DNA of 64,000 nt from Cololabis saira (GCF_033807715.1 NC_084601.1:19212690-19276689), one strand, 5' to 3'; positions 35,083 through 47,332 are shown, counted from the first letter of the stretch. Notes: generated from the sequence alone by a model not told the origin. A program made the numbers and translations.

Positions 35083-36739
35083 TGATCATCTCTTCCAACT
35101 GCCTTCCTCTGGCAGCTCTACATTACAAATGAAAGGATTGAAATCCTGCTACTATATCTGATCAGGATACATCTCCGGTTGTCCTTTTGTTCCTCTCCTG
35201 AGTCTCTATACTGGTTCGTAAACACATATGTATGTATATAGCAGATGTAAAGCAACTTAAAAGTGGCTCCCCTGCATCGCCATAGGGAGGGATAATCTAA
35301 GTTAAAATCTACAAAAATACCTTTGTGTTACTTAATCGCTTCAAGTTGTTTTATGGTCCATTTGTGGCAGTAGTTTCATGCAGACTTTCTGAGTAATGCT
35401 GCCAACAAACAAATCAAACCAACAACAACATGGTAATCGTTTGGCAGCGGTGAAAAAGTGACCACCTATTGATTATGCAGACGTGCTGACGAGCAGCGTG
35501 TTTACCATGTGAATATTTTGCATATAGCATTGTAGCACATTTGATCGCTCTTAAGTCATTAGACCATTCCTCTCGTCTCATTTCATTCCAACGAGGACCA
35601 ACCATAAGCCAACCCAAGGAACTAGCGGACAATTACACACAGGTCCCTTTTTTCTTTGACATTTTTGCTTAGATGAGCTCCACAAACAACTGTTGGCTGG
35701 GATCCAAGGATGAAAATGTTCGACGCCATCCTCAGTGATAAAAATATTTGTTAGTTATTGGATAAATATCACGTGTTGTACATTCAATCCTAATCTTGCT
35801 AAACTGTCATAAAAACGACACAGTTGTCGAGGTTAAACCTATAGCATCAAATGTCACAGTCAGTCGACAGCAGTAAAGATTTTAGTCGGCAGTGAATTAC
35901 ACAGAACACTTTTCACATCACGCTCTTTTGGTCCATTTAGTCGACTCATATTGCAGTAATGGATCAGGACGAGAACAAGTTCAGGAAATGCAATCACTTG
36001 TGAAGACAGTAGATATGAGCTCCAAAAATTTATGAAATTCATTTCTTTTTACAGATCCTAATGATGTGAGGGGACAGCTGGGGTCTTCCAGTGATCAACG
36101 TCTCCGCTCTGATTGGATCATTCATTTCCTGAAGAAAATAAAAACCTACAGCTTGTCCCCAGATGAATGCTGAAGCTGAAAAAGGACACTGTCCTTTAAA
36201 TTACATGTATGCATCAACGTGAAATATAACTTCATATTCGGCTCAGAAGACATGTCTTAAAAAGTGTTGAAGCAGTTGACACCACTGAGCCAATTTTTAA
36301 TATATCTCTTATTAACTCAGATTGATTTAGCAAAAATTGTTTATCTTTATTCACCCCTTGTTATTTCAGCGGACGTTTTGTGTTGCAATGCTGAACATTG
36401 ATGATCAGCGGTAAAACAAGCGAGAGGAAATTGTTGACAGATCACTGTAGGATAAACATCAGTCATTGATGTCTGTCTGCCGGGCTGTTAATTAGGAGGA
36501 AAGCTTCTTTCGAACTGTTTCTATCACACTGTTCCAGCAAACAAACAGCCCTGCAGGAGGCATGTTTTTAGAGCAGTTTCGTACTTTCTCCTTGCAGTAA
36601 GTTTATGCAAAAGCCTCAAGGGGGAACTGGTAATGTACCGTAACTGGATGGATAACAAGCATGCAAAGGAAGAACCCTTGAACAACTTGAGATGAGATTC
36701 TACAACTAGTGGTAATTCCATATCTGCACAGTCTGGGAC

Positions 36740-37045
36740 TGAACTCTATCCTCCAAGCTGATGATGCTCGCCCCCCACAGAGTGAGACCACCTCCAGAAT
36801 CTGGGAGTGGAGATGATGGAGACCTGCCAGCAGTCCTGACCTCAACCCCACTGAACACTTGTGGGATCAGTTGGGCGTGTTGTTCACACCAGAGAGACCA
36901 ACACCCACCATGTTGGCTGACTTGGGACTAATGCTGGTTGAAGGATGGGATCCATCCAACAGAAGTGTGACCAGCATGAGGAGGAGGTGCCAGGCTGTTG
37001 TGGTGGATGTGTACAGTTCTTCTACATGTTACTGGGGCTCTTGTT
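36740..37045 (+). pseudogene. Tc1-like transposase C-terminal remnant (second lineage)
   Basis: The plus-strand translation at 36835-37030 reads PDLNPTEHLWDQLG (the third catalytic acidic-residue region), LADLGLMLVEGWD and SVTSMRRRCQAVV, matching the C terminus of a fish Tc1/mariner transposase. The sequence differs from the remnant at 18340, so two lineages are present. Upstream frames are broken and no inverted repeats were seen. Confidence 0.75.
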
Positions 37046-37204
37046 TGTTACATGGATAAATTGTTAAATTGCATGTATGTGTTGTTTCTTTAAACTTCAA
37101 TCATTCAATCCACCAAACAAAAGTCAAAGCGGTTTGGCATTGGCAGAGAAAATTTGGCAAATTATTCATGGGTGCAAGCCACATACTCAGCACATTCCAG
37201 TTTT

Positions 37205-37690
37205 CATATTTCAAATCAAATCAAACTTTATTTATATAGCACCTTTCATACATAAAATGCAACACAAAGTGCTTTTCATAAAACAAATACAATCATAAAA
37301 CGTATTAATGCCCCTCCCTCCTCCCCGCACACACACAGACAGACACAAGCACACCACAATTCACCCAAATTACACACACAGACACGCACGCAGACACACG
37401 GTGCAGACATGGCTGAGCACTGAGGATCCAGGTGAGGAAACGGTATCAGGGAGCCGTCCACGCCAGGAGGTCTCATAGCCCGCAGCTACAAGGGTTTCCT
37501 CCACAGAGACCACCCCGGCCCGGACGGATAGAGGAGTCCACACCACAGCGGTGAAGCCGTGGTGCAGAGCTCAACCATCCAGGCCAGAACCACCCCCAGG
37601 ACGACCCCCTGCAGGCCAGAGTCACTCCCAGCATGGAGGCTCCCCATGAGGAAACACTGGAGCTAAAAGCTAAAAGAAAGCAGGATAAGA
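37205..37690. repeat. Fish interspersed repeat, LINE 3'-end-like head
   Basis: ACTTTATTTATATAGCACC and CAAAGTGCTTTTCATAAAAC at 37220-37282 parallel the LINE 3' end at 33800-33860. This is followed by a CA-rich block and a GC-rich body (37400-37660). It may be a minus-strand 5'-truncated LINE; I could not read a protein motif in it. Confidence 0.5.
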
Positions 37691-38753
37691 ACCCAAAATG
37701 GAAGTGCAGTTCCTTGAGTGACCACTAGGAGCTGGGTCGAAATTGACCTTTTACATTAATGTTAAAATGTCCTACTTTACAGCAGAACTGAAAAATACTT
37801 AAAGACCAGTACAAAAAATGGTTTTGGTCTCTATAGCTAGATTCTGTCTCCATGATAACTGTACAAGGGACACATTTTTATCAGTTAAAATTTTCCTTCA
37901 GTCCAAAAGTCCTGGTTTCTAACTGTTGCATCAGTTGGAGCAGCTCAGTGCCAGTCCCAGGGAAAGTGTACACAACCAGCTAATTGTCAGACATGCCATG
38001 TTGCTCACTGAGTCACCTCACAGCGTAGGCTGCAACCATGGGACCTTGCAGAGATCCTCCGGTCATCGTTTCAGCTCATTTCAGATGTTGTTTCTGCAAC
38101 GACATCTGCAGATACAGGAAGAATAAATTTTAGGCAAAGGTCGTTAGCACTAGAGCTTTACATTCAGTATCCCATTCAAATTTGTAAAGTACTGTGGTGC
38201 CACAGTCTTGGATCAAAGTAGAGCGATCCATCCTTCCCATCGTCATCGCCACCAAATTTCTTCAGAGCCTGTCGCCCGTAGAGTCGTTTTGACGCTTTTT
38301 TCTATGAACCTGTGAATGCCACCATTTTGGCATGAGATATATATCTGGCCAACCTAAGACTGTTATACGCACCTTAACTCAGTTACCACAAGCTAGCTGT
38401 CTTAACTTGCTTAAACTCTTACTAACTTATGATGCTAAAGTTCCATTCATTCTGATCAAATCTGTTAATCCATCCTCATTTCAGGTGACGCTACTGAAAC
38501 AACAGCCAAGATCAATTCTGCTGGAGCTCAAACTCCGGCAGACTACATTTAAATTTGAATTAAAAGGATTTGAAACAAGTATTGGTTTAGCTTTGATTGC
38601 CCACCACCGGGCAGCACAGGCCAAGCTTCAAGCTTCAAGCTTCAAGCGAGCTACAGGCCAGCCGTTGGCTATTGTAGCAAGTCCCCTGTGGTTATTTGAG
38701 GAACAGCTGTTATCTGAACTTCCAGGTTGGTTTAGCGAGCCGGATGTAGGCCC
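37691..38753. other. Non-coding sequence with a transposon end
   Basis: About 37707-37780 resembles the left end of the element at 7964. A small tandem (CAAGCTT) run occurs at 38620-38645. The 142-codon ORF at 38332-38760 matches no family. Confidence 0.4.
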
Positions 38754-38988
38754 CTCGTAAGCAGTGTTGGGACTAACGCGTTATTTAGTAACGCGTTAAA
38801 GTAATGCCGTTAGTTTTGCGGGTAACTAATACTAACGCATTACTTTTTAAATTCAGTAACGCAGTTACCGTTGCCAAACGGGGCGTTACTCCGTTATTTC
38901 TGGCTACAGTGAAGCTTTTTTTCCCCGCACGCGGAGACCGGAGGAAATGTAGTGTGTGTGCATTCAAAAACATGACGGTCATGGCGAG

Positions 38989-39099
38989 ACCGCGGTGAAG
39001 TTAGTTTTACGTTGGATATTCGTTGGATATTCGACAGAAATGCCGCCCCGAGAGCGAATGTCTGTCGAATATCCAACATAAAACTAACTTCACCGCGGT
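38989..39099. repeat. Large inverted repeat (hairpin) inside the hAT element
   Basis: The right arm at 39061-39099 is the reverse complement of the left arm at 38989-39038 over 39 bp with one mismatch. The left arm additionally has an 11-bp tandem duplication, GTTGGATATTC. The loop is 22 bp. Both arms carry ACCGCGGTGAAG. Confidence 0.9.
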
Positions 39100-39151
39100 C
39101 ATGGAGAACCGAGAGAAGGTGAGTTTCACAACGTGGAGATATTGTCATTAC

Positions 39152-39655
39152 AGTAATCCCTCGTTTTTCGCAGCGGTTATGTTCCAAAAAGAACCTGTGG
39201 TAAGTGAAATTCTTTTTACAATTAAAAAGGCTTCAAATTGCGGACATCATCACGGCCTCGCACGTATTACACTACTCTTCTGATGCTGCTGCATCCTGAC
39301 TCTGTAGCGTCTTTTTCTCCTAAAGCCATCGGTGCAGCTGTGTTTTTTCGAGAGAAGAAAATAGTTATAGGTCGTTTTGTCGCTGTTTTTTCTTCTGGGC
39401 AAAAAGATTCTTATAAACCGACATGCTACCATTGGTTATTTGAGACTGTAATGAACGATTCATCAAAGGCTCCTGTTCCTGAGCTGCTGCTGAAGCTCAT
39501 TGGCCGTTCTAAGCTCTTTGCTAAGCGACCAACGTTATTGATACAGGAAGTGAAGAAGCAGGGAGATGGTTTAGCCAATTCGAACGCAGAACACAAGGCA
39601 CAATGCAAATCCATACAGAACCTGCTGAAATGAAGGCTAGAGGGGCATTAATGGG
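39152..39655 (+). mobile_element. Probable pogo/Tigger-like fragment nested in the hAT element
   Basis: TA then CAGTAATCCCTCGTTTTTCGC matches the style of a fish pogo/Tigger terminal repeat. I found no matching opposite end in the remaining hAT sequence, so it is either truncated or part of the hAT cargo. The plus ORF at 39238-39633 is open for 131 codons but starts from a non-obvious codon and has no transposase motif I recognise. Confidence 0.4.
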
Positions 39656-40587
39656 AGCATTTAAAAAAATGTTTTTAATTTAAAGTAACTCAATAGTTAC
39701 TTTTCATAGTAACGCATTACTTTTTGGTCTAAGTAACTGAGTTACTAACTGAGTTACTTTTTTAATGAAGTGACTATTAACGGTAACTAGTTACTATTTT
39801 TCAGTAACTAGCACAACACTGCTCGTAAGTAGACTCCACAACAAAGCTGAATACCAGGTGAAAAATTATCATAGGTTTGTAATGTAAAAGAAAATATGAA
39901 GTGTGTGAATGGTTACAAGAACAAACAACTTTAAAACTATCAACGAGTTGCTTCAGGAGTGAGAAGAAACAAATCACCGGTTTGGCTATAAGACACAGAC
40001 ACAAGCCCAATCTGTGCTTTCCATTAACTTAAAGTCAACATATTAAATTTTTAACGTCCCCCGGGAGCATTTCCATGCCGTTAATGTTGCCCCACCATCG
40101 CTGATCATTAGTGTCAGCGTGAGTTTCCTCTCTCGGAGCCACAGAAAGTGTTAGTGTGTGTTCAAGAATTCATACGATGCACACAGCCATTCATAACAGG
40201 CTCTTTAAAAATGTACAACAGTTTAGACAGCAGCGTCTCATCACTTGTTCTCCCGGGTTTTCCACAGTTAACACATGTGGAACTACAGCAGCGTAGAGAC
40301 ACATCACGACAGCGAGCTGTAAGAAGCTGAGAAGTGATGAATATGATGGAGACGTGTGTCGTTAGGCTGTCCCTCTGTTAGGTGATTCCCACCAGTTATT
40401 TGTCATCATGTATCATAAAACACACTTCCGCCCCTGATTGATACAGATTTATCATCTTCCTGATGATAAATGTTCCCATCTCAATTATAAAGAATAATTT
40501 CTTTATTTCTCGCTGTGGACCTTGATTCTGATGTGCAAATATGAAATCTCACAGGTCTTCATTAAAAGGTTTTATTCACAACTTTTG

Positions 40588-40591
<4 letters not shown>

Positions 40592-40668
<77 letters not shown>
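40592..40668. repeat. (GA)n microsatellite, 77 bp
   Basis: Uninterrupted AG/GA dinucleotide tract. Confidence 0.97.
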
Positions 40669-40671
<3 letters not shown>

Positions 40672-42152
40672 ATAAAAGAGCAAACATTTGACTGAAGTGA
40701 AAAAGACAGGTGGGGACATGATAGGATGAGATTAAATTAGAAGTGAAAGTAGACCACATTTGCACTTCAAATGAATTTCTGTCATTCTGCTCAACTCTTA
40801 ACATTCAGTATTTAGCTGTGTTAAACTTGTAGCACATTCAACAGAGGAAAACTGCAGCTTCTGCGTAAATGTAATGAGGTGTAATGTCTGAATATGCATG
40901 AAGTCCGTGGTGTATAATTACAGCCGCCTGAACGGATAATCAAAGAGAAATGGTCACGATGTCAGCTGCTTCAAGGATGTAGCAGAAGTGGGGAAAGTTT
41001 CAAACACACGGAACTGCCTCCAATATTAAGTCAACGTATTTATTTAATTTTTTTCAGTCACTAACTATACAAGCTGTTGTTTTCTCTTTATGTTGTGAAT
41101 GCAGTTATCAGGAGGACAGAACTGTGATGCTGATGGAGGTCTGTGGCCGGCTGCTCTGGGGATGATCAGTAGGAGAAGGATCAGGGAAATAACACACTAT
41201 TGTTAAACCTCCTGCATTTTTAATGCAGCACATCAATATTTGATAAGCCAGGGGGGCTTCACAGATATTGTGACCTCAGCCGACAGATATTGACTTTACA
41301 CATCTTTGGGAAAATCTCTGAGAATCCGAAAGCTTTTATTTCAATATCAAAATAGCACTCGTGCATTTATTAGGCTTAATGTTCTACAAGTGGGCTGATG
41401 GGGGGTTAAAATGACTTGACAACTCATTGCGTCCTGCCTGACTTGAATAAAGAGGATAAAGACGTACATCGATTTAAAATTAAGGTAGAAAATAGAAATT
41501 AAGGTAGAAAATAGTGGGCTCGTTTAGATATTGAGCAGCAAAGGAACAATATTATCAGTCACTCTTGCATGTCAAAAGTATCTGCCTTCAAAATCATTTT
41601 AAAATCATAAATGCTTAATGAGTCTGGTAAAATGGCATGTTTTTATTCAGTTTTGTTCATAACAAACCACTGAAAGCTACTCTCACACATCTTTTATTTA
41701 AAATGGCTAACTGGTGGCCACGAAATCGATCAGCGGTCTATTACGCCAATAGTGCCATGTTTGCTGTGCTCTATTGATATCGACAGAATCATTATCCCAG
41801 ATTAAGCAGTGAAGCTGCCCCTGCTTTATCACTTTGTCGGATGACTCTTAGATGTTGAGCATATATCATTTAGCTGTTTGTTTGCTTCGTGACTGGAACT
41901 TTACCCACATGTGCTCTGTAGATTATTAACACACCTGGTCCAAGCAAGCATTTCCTGATCCGGGATCAATTAGCTTTGAGCTGTGCTTAATAATTCATCA
42001 GTGACACGACTGATTTGAGATAGAGAGCTATTTTGATGCACCATTTATTAACCATATTGTTTTGCTTATTTCAGTAAGTTGAGTTAGACTCATGTTCTGC
42101 ATGTTTTGAAAACCCCTGGTTGTAATTAAAGCGTCACCATGAACTGCCCCAT

Positions 42153-42262
42153 CCACCCATCCTCGTATTCATCCATCCATCCATCCATCCTCGTATTCAT
42201 CCATCCATCCATCCATCCATCCATCCATCCTCGTATTCATCCATCCATCCATCCATCCATCC
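42153..42262. repeat. Compound minisatellite of CATC units with TCGTATT spacers
   Basis: Runs of (CATC) separated three times by TCGTATT, a higher-order repeat with blocks of increasing then decreasing CATC number. It may have grown from an L2-like LINE tail like that at 4141. Confidence 0.9.
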
Positions 42263-44119
42263 TGAGGTAAAGAGTTACAGAGCTCTACTGGAGATCATCC
42301 CAGCAGTGTTTGTGTGAACGTTGAAAGTTTAATATTTTGGTATAAATAGAGTTAAAACAACAGATGATAGGTAGTAAAGGTTTGTTTTTTTTCTAATAAA
42401 ATTGACCAGACTGCTCCTGCAATAAACAAAACTTGATTTTTAAGCCGTGAGCTCCCCTCAAAAGACGGGTTTCCCTTAAATACCGGCTGTTACTCAGTGA
42501 CTCATACCACATTTTCAAACGCGGTCTTTCTGAGTCAATCTTCCAAATACCAAGTGTATTACTTTAAAGCGAGTCAGAACACAGACTAAAAACAACCCAA
42601 GTGTTTGTGAACGACATGAAACGACCTTTGATGAAATTCAGTCCCTGGGTCTCGGATGTCGTCATAGAGGAAGAAATCTTTTCTTTAAAGCTGAAGATTC
42701 AATGAATAACGATTTGATGAAGAAAATAGGTACTTGTAACAACCTTTGCATGAAGGAACAGTTTTGAAAACATTTAGGTGAGAGAATTAGGAAAAGGTTT
42801 GGTCAATATTATTATGTCAATCATCTGCAGATCTGTCAGCACTTTGGCAACGCTGGAAAGCAGCTTTTAATACGTGAAGACGGGTCCATCTTCCTCTAAG
42901 TAGCCTTTTCTAACACAGCAGCTAAAACCTGGACCAAAGGAGATGAGCAGACTTACTGATTTAAGTAATCGCATTATCATACTGATGTTTGGACAACTAT
43001 TCATGCATGAAGAGAAGCTGCAAACCTGACTGGGTGAATGATAAAAAAACAGACACAGTACAATTAAAAAGCCCCCCAGGGAAACTTTTATAAAACACAC
43101 ATTGATATTTGAATATTTATACAACAACTAGGAGTATTTCTCAGCAAGACGCTGTGCCTGTTTTTCCATCTTTTCGCCACATCATGCTGAGACTCTAAAC
43201 CAGCAGCGTCCTGAAACTGCAGTCACTCTGCAAATTATTCACAAAGTTCCTGTGAAACGACACCTGTAAAACTGCACAAGACCGGATAAAAGATTCACAC
43301 CTGAGCATGAGCTCCGGTTCTTATCTGAGTCGGGTCAACAAGCAAAGCAAAATAAGAAGCTCACAAAGTCAGCTTCCTGGCGTTATCAAGTAAACATTCA
43401 AATCTAAGCCAAGTGAAATGAATTATAAAATATTCTAAGTATTGTGGCCTTTGATGAAGAGCAGAAACATAGAAGTTAAGATACGAGCGTAATTCTAACT
43501 TTTTGGTCTGATGAGTTTGCAGAGACGCTATCGTTTACAATGAGTCAAATAGCTACTTTTACAATGTGAAACGAGTAAAGCAACATTGCTAGTAACACTT
43601 GAAAGAAAGTAATATCAATATATCTGAACCCCCTTGAAATAATTTTGCCAAAACTGGTATTAAGTATTTATTTGATAAATTCACCTCATAAAAAGTGGTT
43701 TGAGCCATAATGCCTTCTTAGATAACAATCAATAAACACCTACCAGGAAAAATAAAGAGACAGCTTTTTTTTATGTCCTTAAGATCAACTTAACTGGGAA
43801 ATTAAGTCATTAAACAAAACAATGTTCTTGTTATTTTAACATGGTATTGGGAGCGTATCTTATTCATCAACATTTAAATTCCTTTGGATATGGCAGCAAC
43901 AGCCAAAGATGATCGCAGATGAGAAAAGCAACGACGGTGCAACCATGAAAGTGACTTGAAAGTTGAATGAAGTCGGATAAGGACTGGATGACATTTTTCA
44001 GATGTGAAGGAATATGTCATAAAACACAAAACAAAAGCCTTGTATGCTTCATAATTCACGTAAGAAATTTGTTACGTTGATTTAATAAAGTTAATTTTGT
44101 CCATGGCTTTACAATTTAA

Positions 44120-44267
44120 CTTGCTGATTATTTTCATCGGACAAGAATATTTAGGTTTTTAAATATCTGACATGTTCCGCCTTCATCAGCCACAAGATGG
44201 TGTGTGTCAGCATTTTTTATTTTTTTTGCAATATTTCAGTCAAATATGTAATAATTTTTTGACAAAA

Positions 44268-44351
<84 letters not shown>

Positions 44352-44536
44352 GGAGAAGTTGAAAGTTGAGTTTTCTTTAGTATTTTGGTTTCTGCTAGAT
44401 TTGTCTTGTGACATTTTTTGAGTTGATGCATCCTCAACAAAGAACACTGATATTTAAAAGAAAACCTCAACGGGAATTCAGTGTATTCCATCTATGTAAA
44501 GATAAATATTCTTGTCCAACGAAAAGAATCAGCAAG
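44120..44536. mobile_element. MITE with 34-bp terminal inverted repeats and TTTAA flanks
   Basis: The left end (CTTGCTGATTATTTTCATCG, then GACAAGAATATTTA) and the reverse complement of the right end (CTTGCTGATTCTTTTCGTTG, then GACAAGAATATTTA) agree at 31 of 34 positions. TTTAA lies on both sides at 44115-44119 and 44537-44541. Use of a TTAA-type target recalls piggyBac or Kolobok families. There is no coding capacity. The centre is occupied by an 80-bp TA tract. Confidence 0.85.
44271..44350. repeat. (TA)n microsatellite, 80 bp
   Basis: Perfect TA tract inside the MITE. It is self-complementary and able to extrude as a cruciform. ORFs of repeated Ile-Tyr across it are artefacts. Confidence 0.97.
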
Positions 44537-44541
44537 TTTAA

Positions 44542-47324
44542 TGTGTTAACTTGTCAATGAATGTCCTTTGGGGATAAAAATAGTCTTTTTTAATTGAAAT
44601 GAATTTAACTGAATTTTGTCCAGGCAGCAAAACTCTCGCCGCTGCGCAACACGACACACATCTGTCATTTATAAGACTTAAATCATATTTTTCTCCACTG
44701 TTTTTCTTTGATTCACGCTGGGAGAGAGGAGCAGGCAATATCTGTGCCGACAAATCCAGGATGGTCTGTCTTATTTTGGAGGAGGTTTAGGATGGACGGA
44801 TGGGTAATTTGCGCTGGCGAATGCAGCGCCCCAAATGGAGCAGAGGTCAATGAGCTCCTACATGGTTCCGTCTAACGTCTGTCGCTTTGAATGGTTATCA
44901 GCTACCGTCTGCTGTAATGGCCTCCTCAGATCTGAGTGTACATGCAGGCACAGGAGCGGCCTGATAAACTTCTCTCATGCATGATATTGGGCAGAGTAGT
45001 CTTCAGCCAAAACAAAACTGGAGGTTACAAGGCCGCAGCATTTTTCTAACATCGGTTTATGTTCCCTTCTGCCTGAGGAGGCTGCCGTACCGGGGTTGCC
45101 ATGACTCCCTGACACAGGAGGAGGAAGATGAAGATGTCATGATTCAGTTTATCTGCAGAAGAAATTAATCAGAGGACATCATGGGATAATAGGACGGCTG
45201 TAAATAACCACGTGTCCAACAGCTGCTACGTCAACATACTGTCATCCACGCTCATCCATCCCCTCTTCCTCAGATGGGACAGATGTTGGGGGGGGGTTGT
45301 ATCATTATCATTGGCTGCTGTCGGTGGAGGAAAATGAACCGTATGACTCAACATGTCAACTCGATCTGCCTCGCTGAGAACGTGGCATCATCGTCTATGT
45401 TCAGCCTTCGTTGAGCATCCTTGTCTTTGGCTCAGAGAAGTGTGTGCACGCTTATTTCAGTACATGATGGATGCGTGGTGTGCAAAGTGTGTAACTGTGT
45501 CTCTGAAAGTCTGACAGAAAACACATTTGCTTTTAACCCTCTTCTCAAAAGGAGCTTTTATCTTGAAATAAACCTGAAGCATTCCAACATTGGAAAAGTC
45601 AGAGGTAGAACAGAAAAGGTGACGAGCACAGTGACATGTGTGAGAAGAGCAGATGAGGTCCTCTTTGGGACTGGAGCTGTGCGAGCAGCAGGGACGGAGA
45701 TAAACAACGGACACCACGAGACATAAGGGGGGTTTTAACACCTTACTCTTAGCTCCCTGCCGAGCTAAATCTGTCTGCATGTTTCTGTCCTCAGCTCCGT
45801 TTGTGGTGTGACAACAGGCATGAAAAAGGCACCGCACATGTCTCAGGCCGCTAAACAGGCTACAGGGGAAGAAAACCACACAATTATTATCTTTTCTCTC
45901 AAATCCAGTTGATACAAGAAAAAAAGTCAAGCGTTTTTTTGGGTGAATAAGCTCATATTTGAAAGAGTTGAAGAGTTTCTTTTAGTTGTCTCATGTTGAA
46001 GGAAAGTGTGCATGTGTCGAGGCTGCGGCGGTGTGTTTGAAAAGTGTTTAGAAAGTGGGGTATACAAGACAAGATCAATGATTGTCTCTCTCTCTGAGAC
46101 CTTCCCTCACAGTTACCGTCCAACTGGATATGAAGGCATCTCGGGGGCCGGGCTGAAGCTGGAGGAGGGGGTCACGTTCCCCTGACAACGTCACAACCTC
46201 CGTCACCTCCACGTCAAGTCAGGGCTACGTCAGCCGCCGGCTCTGATCCGTGCGAGTGGAGTGGGTCAAACCCACCCACGTCTCGGTGTGTGAGGCAGAG
46301 GGCTGGAGGAGTAGCTGCGTTCACTCCTCCACTCCATTCACTGTAGAGTGAATGGTTACTATACACTACAGCAGTGAATGGTATAAAAACTCAAACTTTT
46401 CTTCTTTGAATTCAACAAATCTTTTCAACTTTCTGAGGCTTCATGGCGAGTTTAATTGTTTAACTTTACATATTTAGTTCACCCTGAGGAAAAATCCTAA
46501 TGAATCGCTGCTATGCTGCCAGTCTGTCAAACCTGCTAATTAGCAGGCAGTTGTCAGCAGCCCCGTCAGATACCTGAGCAGACTTTTGAGTGATAGAGGA
46601 AACTTTGAAGAAGAGCTGCTATCAGGGGGATCATAAAAGTGACAAAGTGTAATTAAATGAGTTTGGAAAAGCTTTTGAAATACTGCTTCATTCTAACAGT
46701 TTACCTCATTAACATATATCATTCATTTGTCTTCTCAATATTTGAAATTGGCATTTTGAAATAAAACATTCTAATATAAAGTTGCTTTATTGAGGACTTT
46801 GAAAAGAGTTTTAAATAAGAACAGAGTATGGTCGTTTATTGGCTAAAGGAAGCCCAGCCTATTATTAGACGGTAACCAGTGTGAACCTTCGTCAGGGATG
46901 CGACTGAGTTGGAAAATGATCTGTGTTGGCAGCAAAACGGAAATCAATGTTGGCACTTTGGGCGATTAACCTATGTTGCAGTAAAATGTTATTTCAAACA
47001 TATGGAAAGATGTAAAAATCTAATTCCAGTTAAGTGATCATGTGGATAGGTTCAACAAGGCAAAGGGAAGATAACTTTACAAATGCAGAAAGTGTATGAA
47101 AAAAGTGCTGTTTGTGCAGACATCTCCTTCCTGGCGCTGCTGTCTTGTCATAAGTCTGGATGAGTGCAAACCGTCCTAGAACTGATCCGGTTCTGGAAGC
47201 AGGAACCAAACCTCCTCCTTTTCCATCCAGCAACAGTAGTTTCCACATCATTGGTAGTTGACTTGTGTGGTTTTATAGCAAGGTGGCAGCAACCGGATGG
47301 AAATTCCTGCATAATCAGTTCTTT
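44542..47324. other. Non-coding sequence with a possible regulatory island
   Basis: No exon is supported. 46080-46340 is more GC-rich than its surroundings and holds clustered CGTCA motifs (separate entry). Opposite-strand ORFs at 45421-45930 overlap one another and have no family. Confidence 0.45.
46189..46232. promoter_or_regulatory. Cluster of four CRE half-sites (CGTCA)
   Basis: CGTCA at 46189, 46201, 46212 and 46228, four copies in 44 bp in the same orientation. CREB/ATF proteins bind this half-site. The clustering is well above what an AT-rich background should give, but no promoter or transcript is visible here, so function is inferred only. Confidence 0.35.
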
Positions 47325-47332
47325 GTCTACAC

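Larger units (their letters stand above)
34501..36739. other. Non-coding sequence with tandem duplications
   Basis: Holds the 50-bp duplication at 34673-34771 and the 12-bp minisatellite at 34961-35082. The rest shows no exon or named repeat. Confidence 0.5.
38762..39821. mobile_element. Non-autonomous hAT element with perfect 8-bp target duplication
   Basis: 1,060 bp. Starts CAGTGTTGGGACTAACGCG and ends ..AGTAACTAGCACAACACTG, an imperfect inverted pair. It is flanked by CTCGTAAG at 38754-38761 and 39822-39829. Subterminal regions are full of GTAACG/CGTTAC and AGTTACT motifs, typical of this fish hAT family. It has no transposase. Inside are a large hairpin (38989-39099) and, from about 39152, a second element's end (ACAGTAATCCCTCG) that looks pogo/Tigger-like. 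Confidence 0.9.
39830..44069. other. Non-coding sequence with simple repeats, no gene seen
   Basis: 4.2 kb holding the GA tract (40592-40668) and the compound CATC repeat (42153-42262). No exon is supported. About 41850-42030 is ATTA-rich with a CCATCC-free unique appearance and might be a regulatory element. Confidence 0.4.

Noticed and set aside
34631..35098. 155-codon minus-strand ORF with MKPE repeats
   Set aside because: The repeats are a direct reading of the 12-bp minisatellite, whose unit length keeps the frame open.
38332..38760. 142-codon plus-strand ORF beside the hAT element
   Set aside because: It starts without context, includes a small CAAGCTT repeat, ends at the hAT target site and matches nothing I recognise.
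39238..39633. 131-codon plus-strand ORF inside the hAT element
   Set aside because: Not in a position or frame expected for hAT transposase and no catalytic motifs; treated as nested repeat sequence.
42262..42270. Further let-7-like TGAGGTA motif
   Set aside because: It lies about 8 kb beyond the trim71 poly(A) signal, outside any transcript I can support.
45421..45930. Overlapping ORFs of 101 and 157 codons on opposite strands
   Set aside because: No family, no conserved motif and mutual overlap; consistent with chance.
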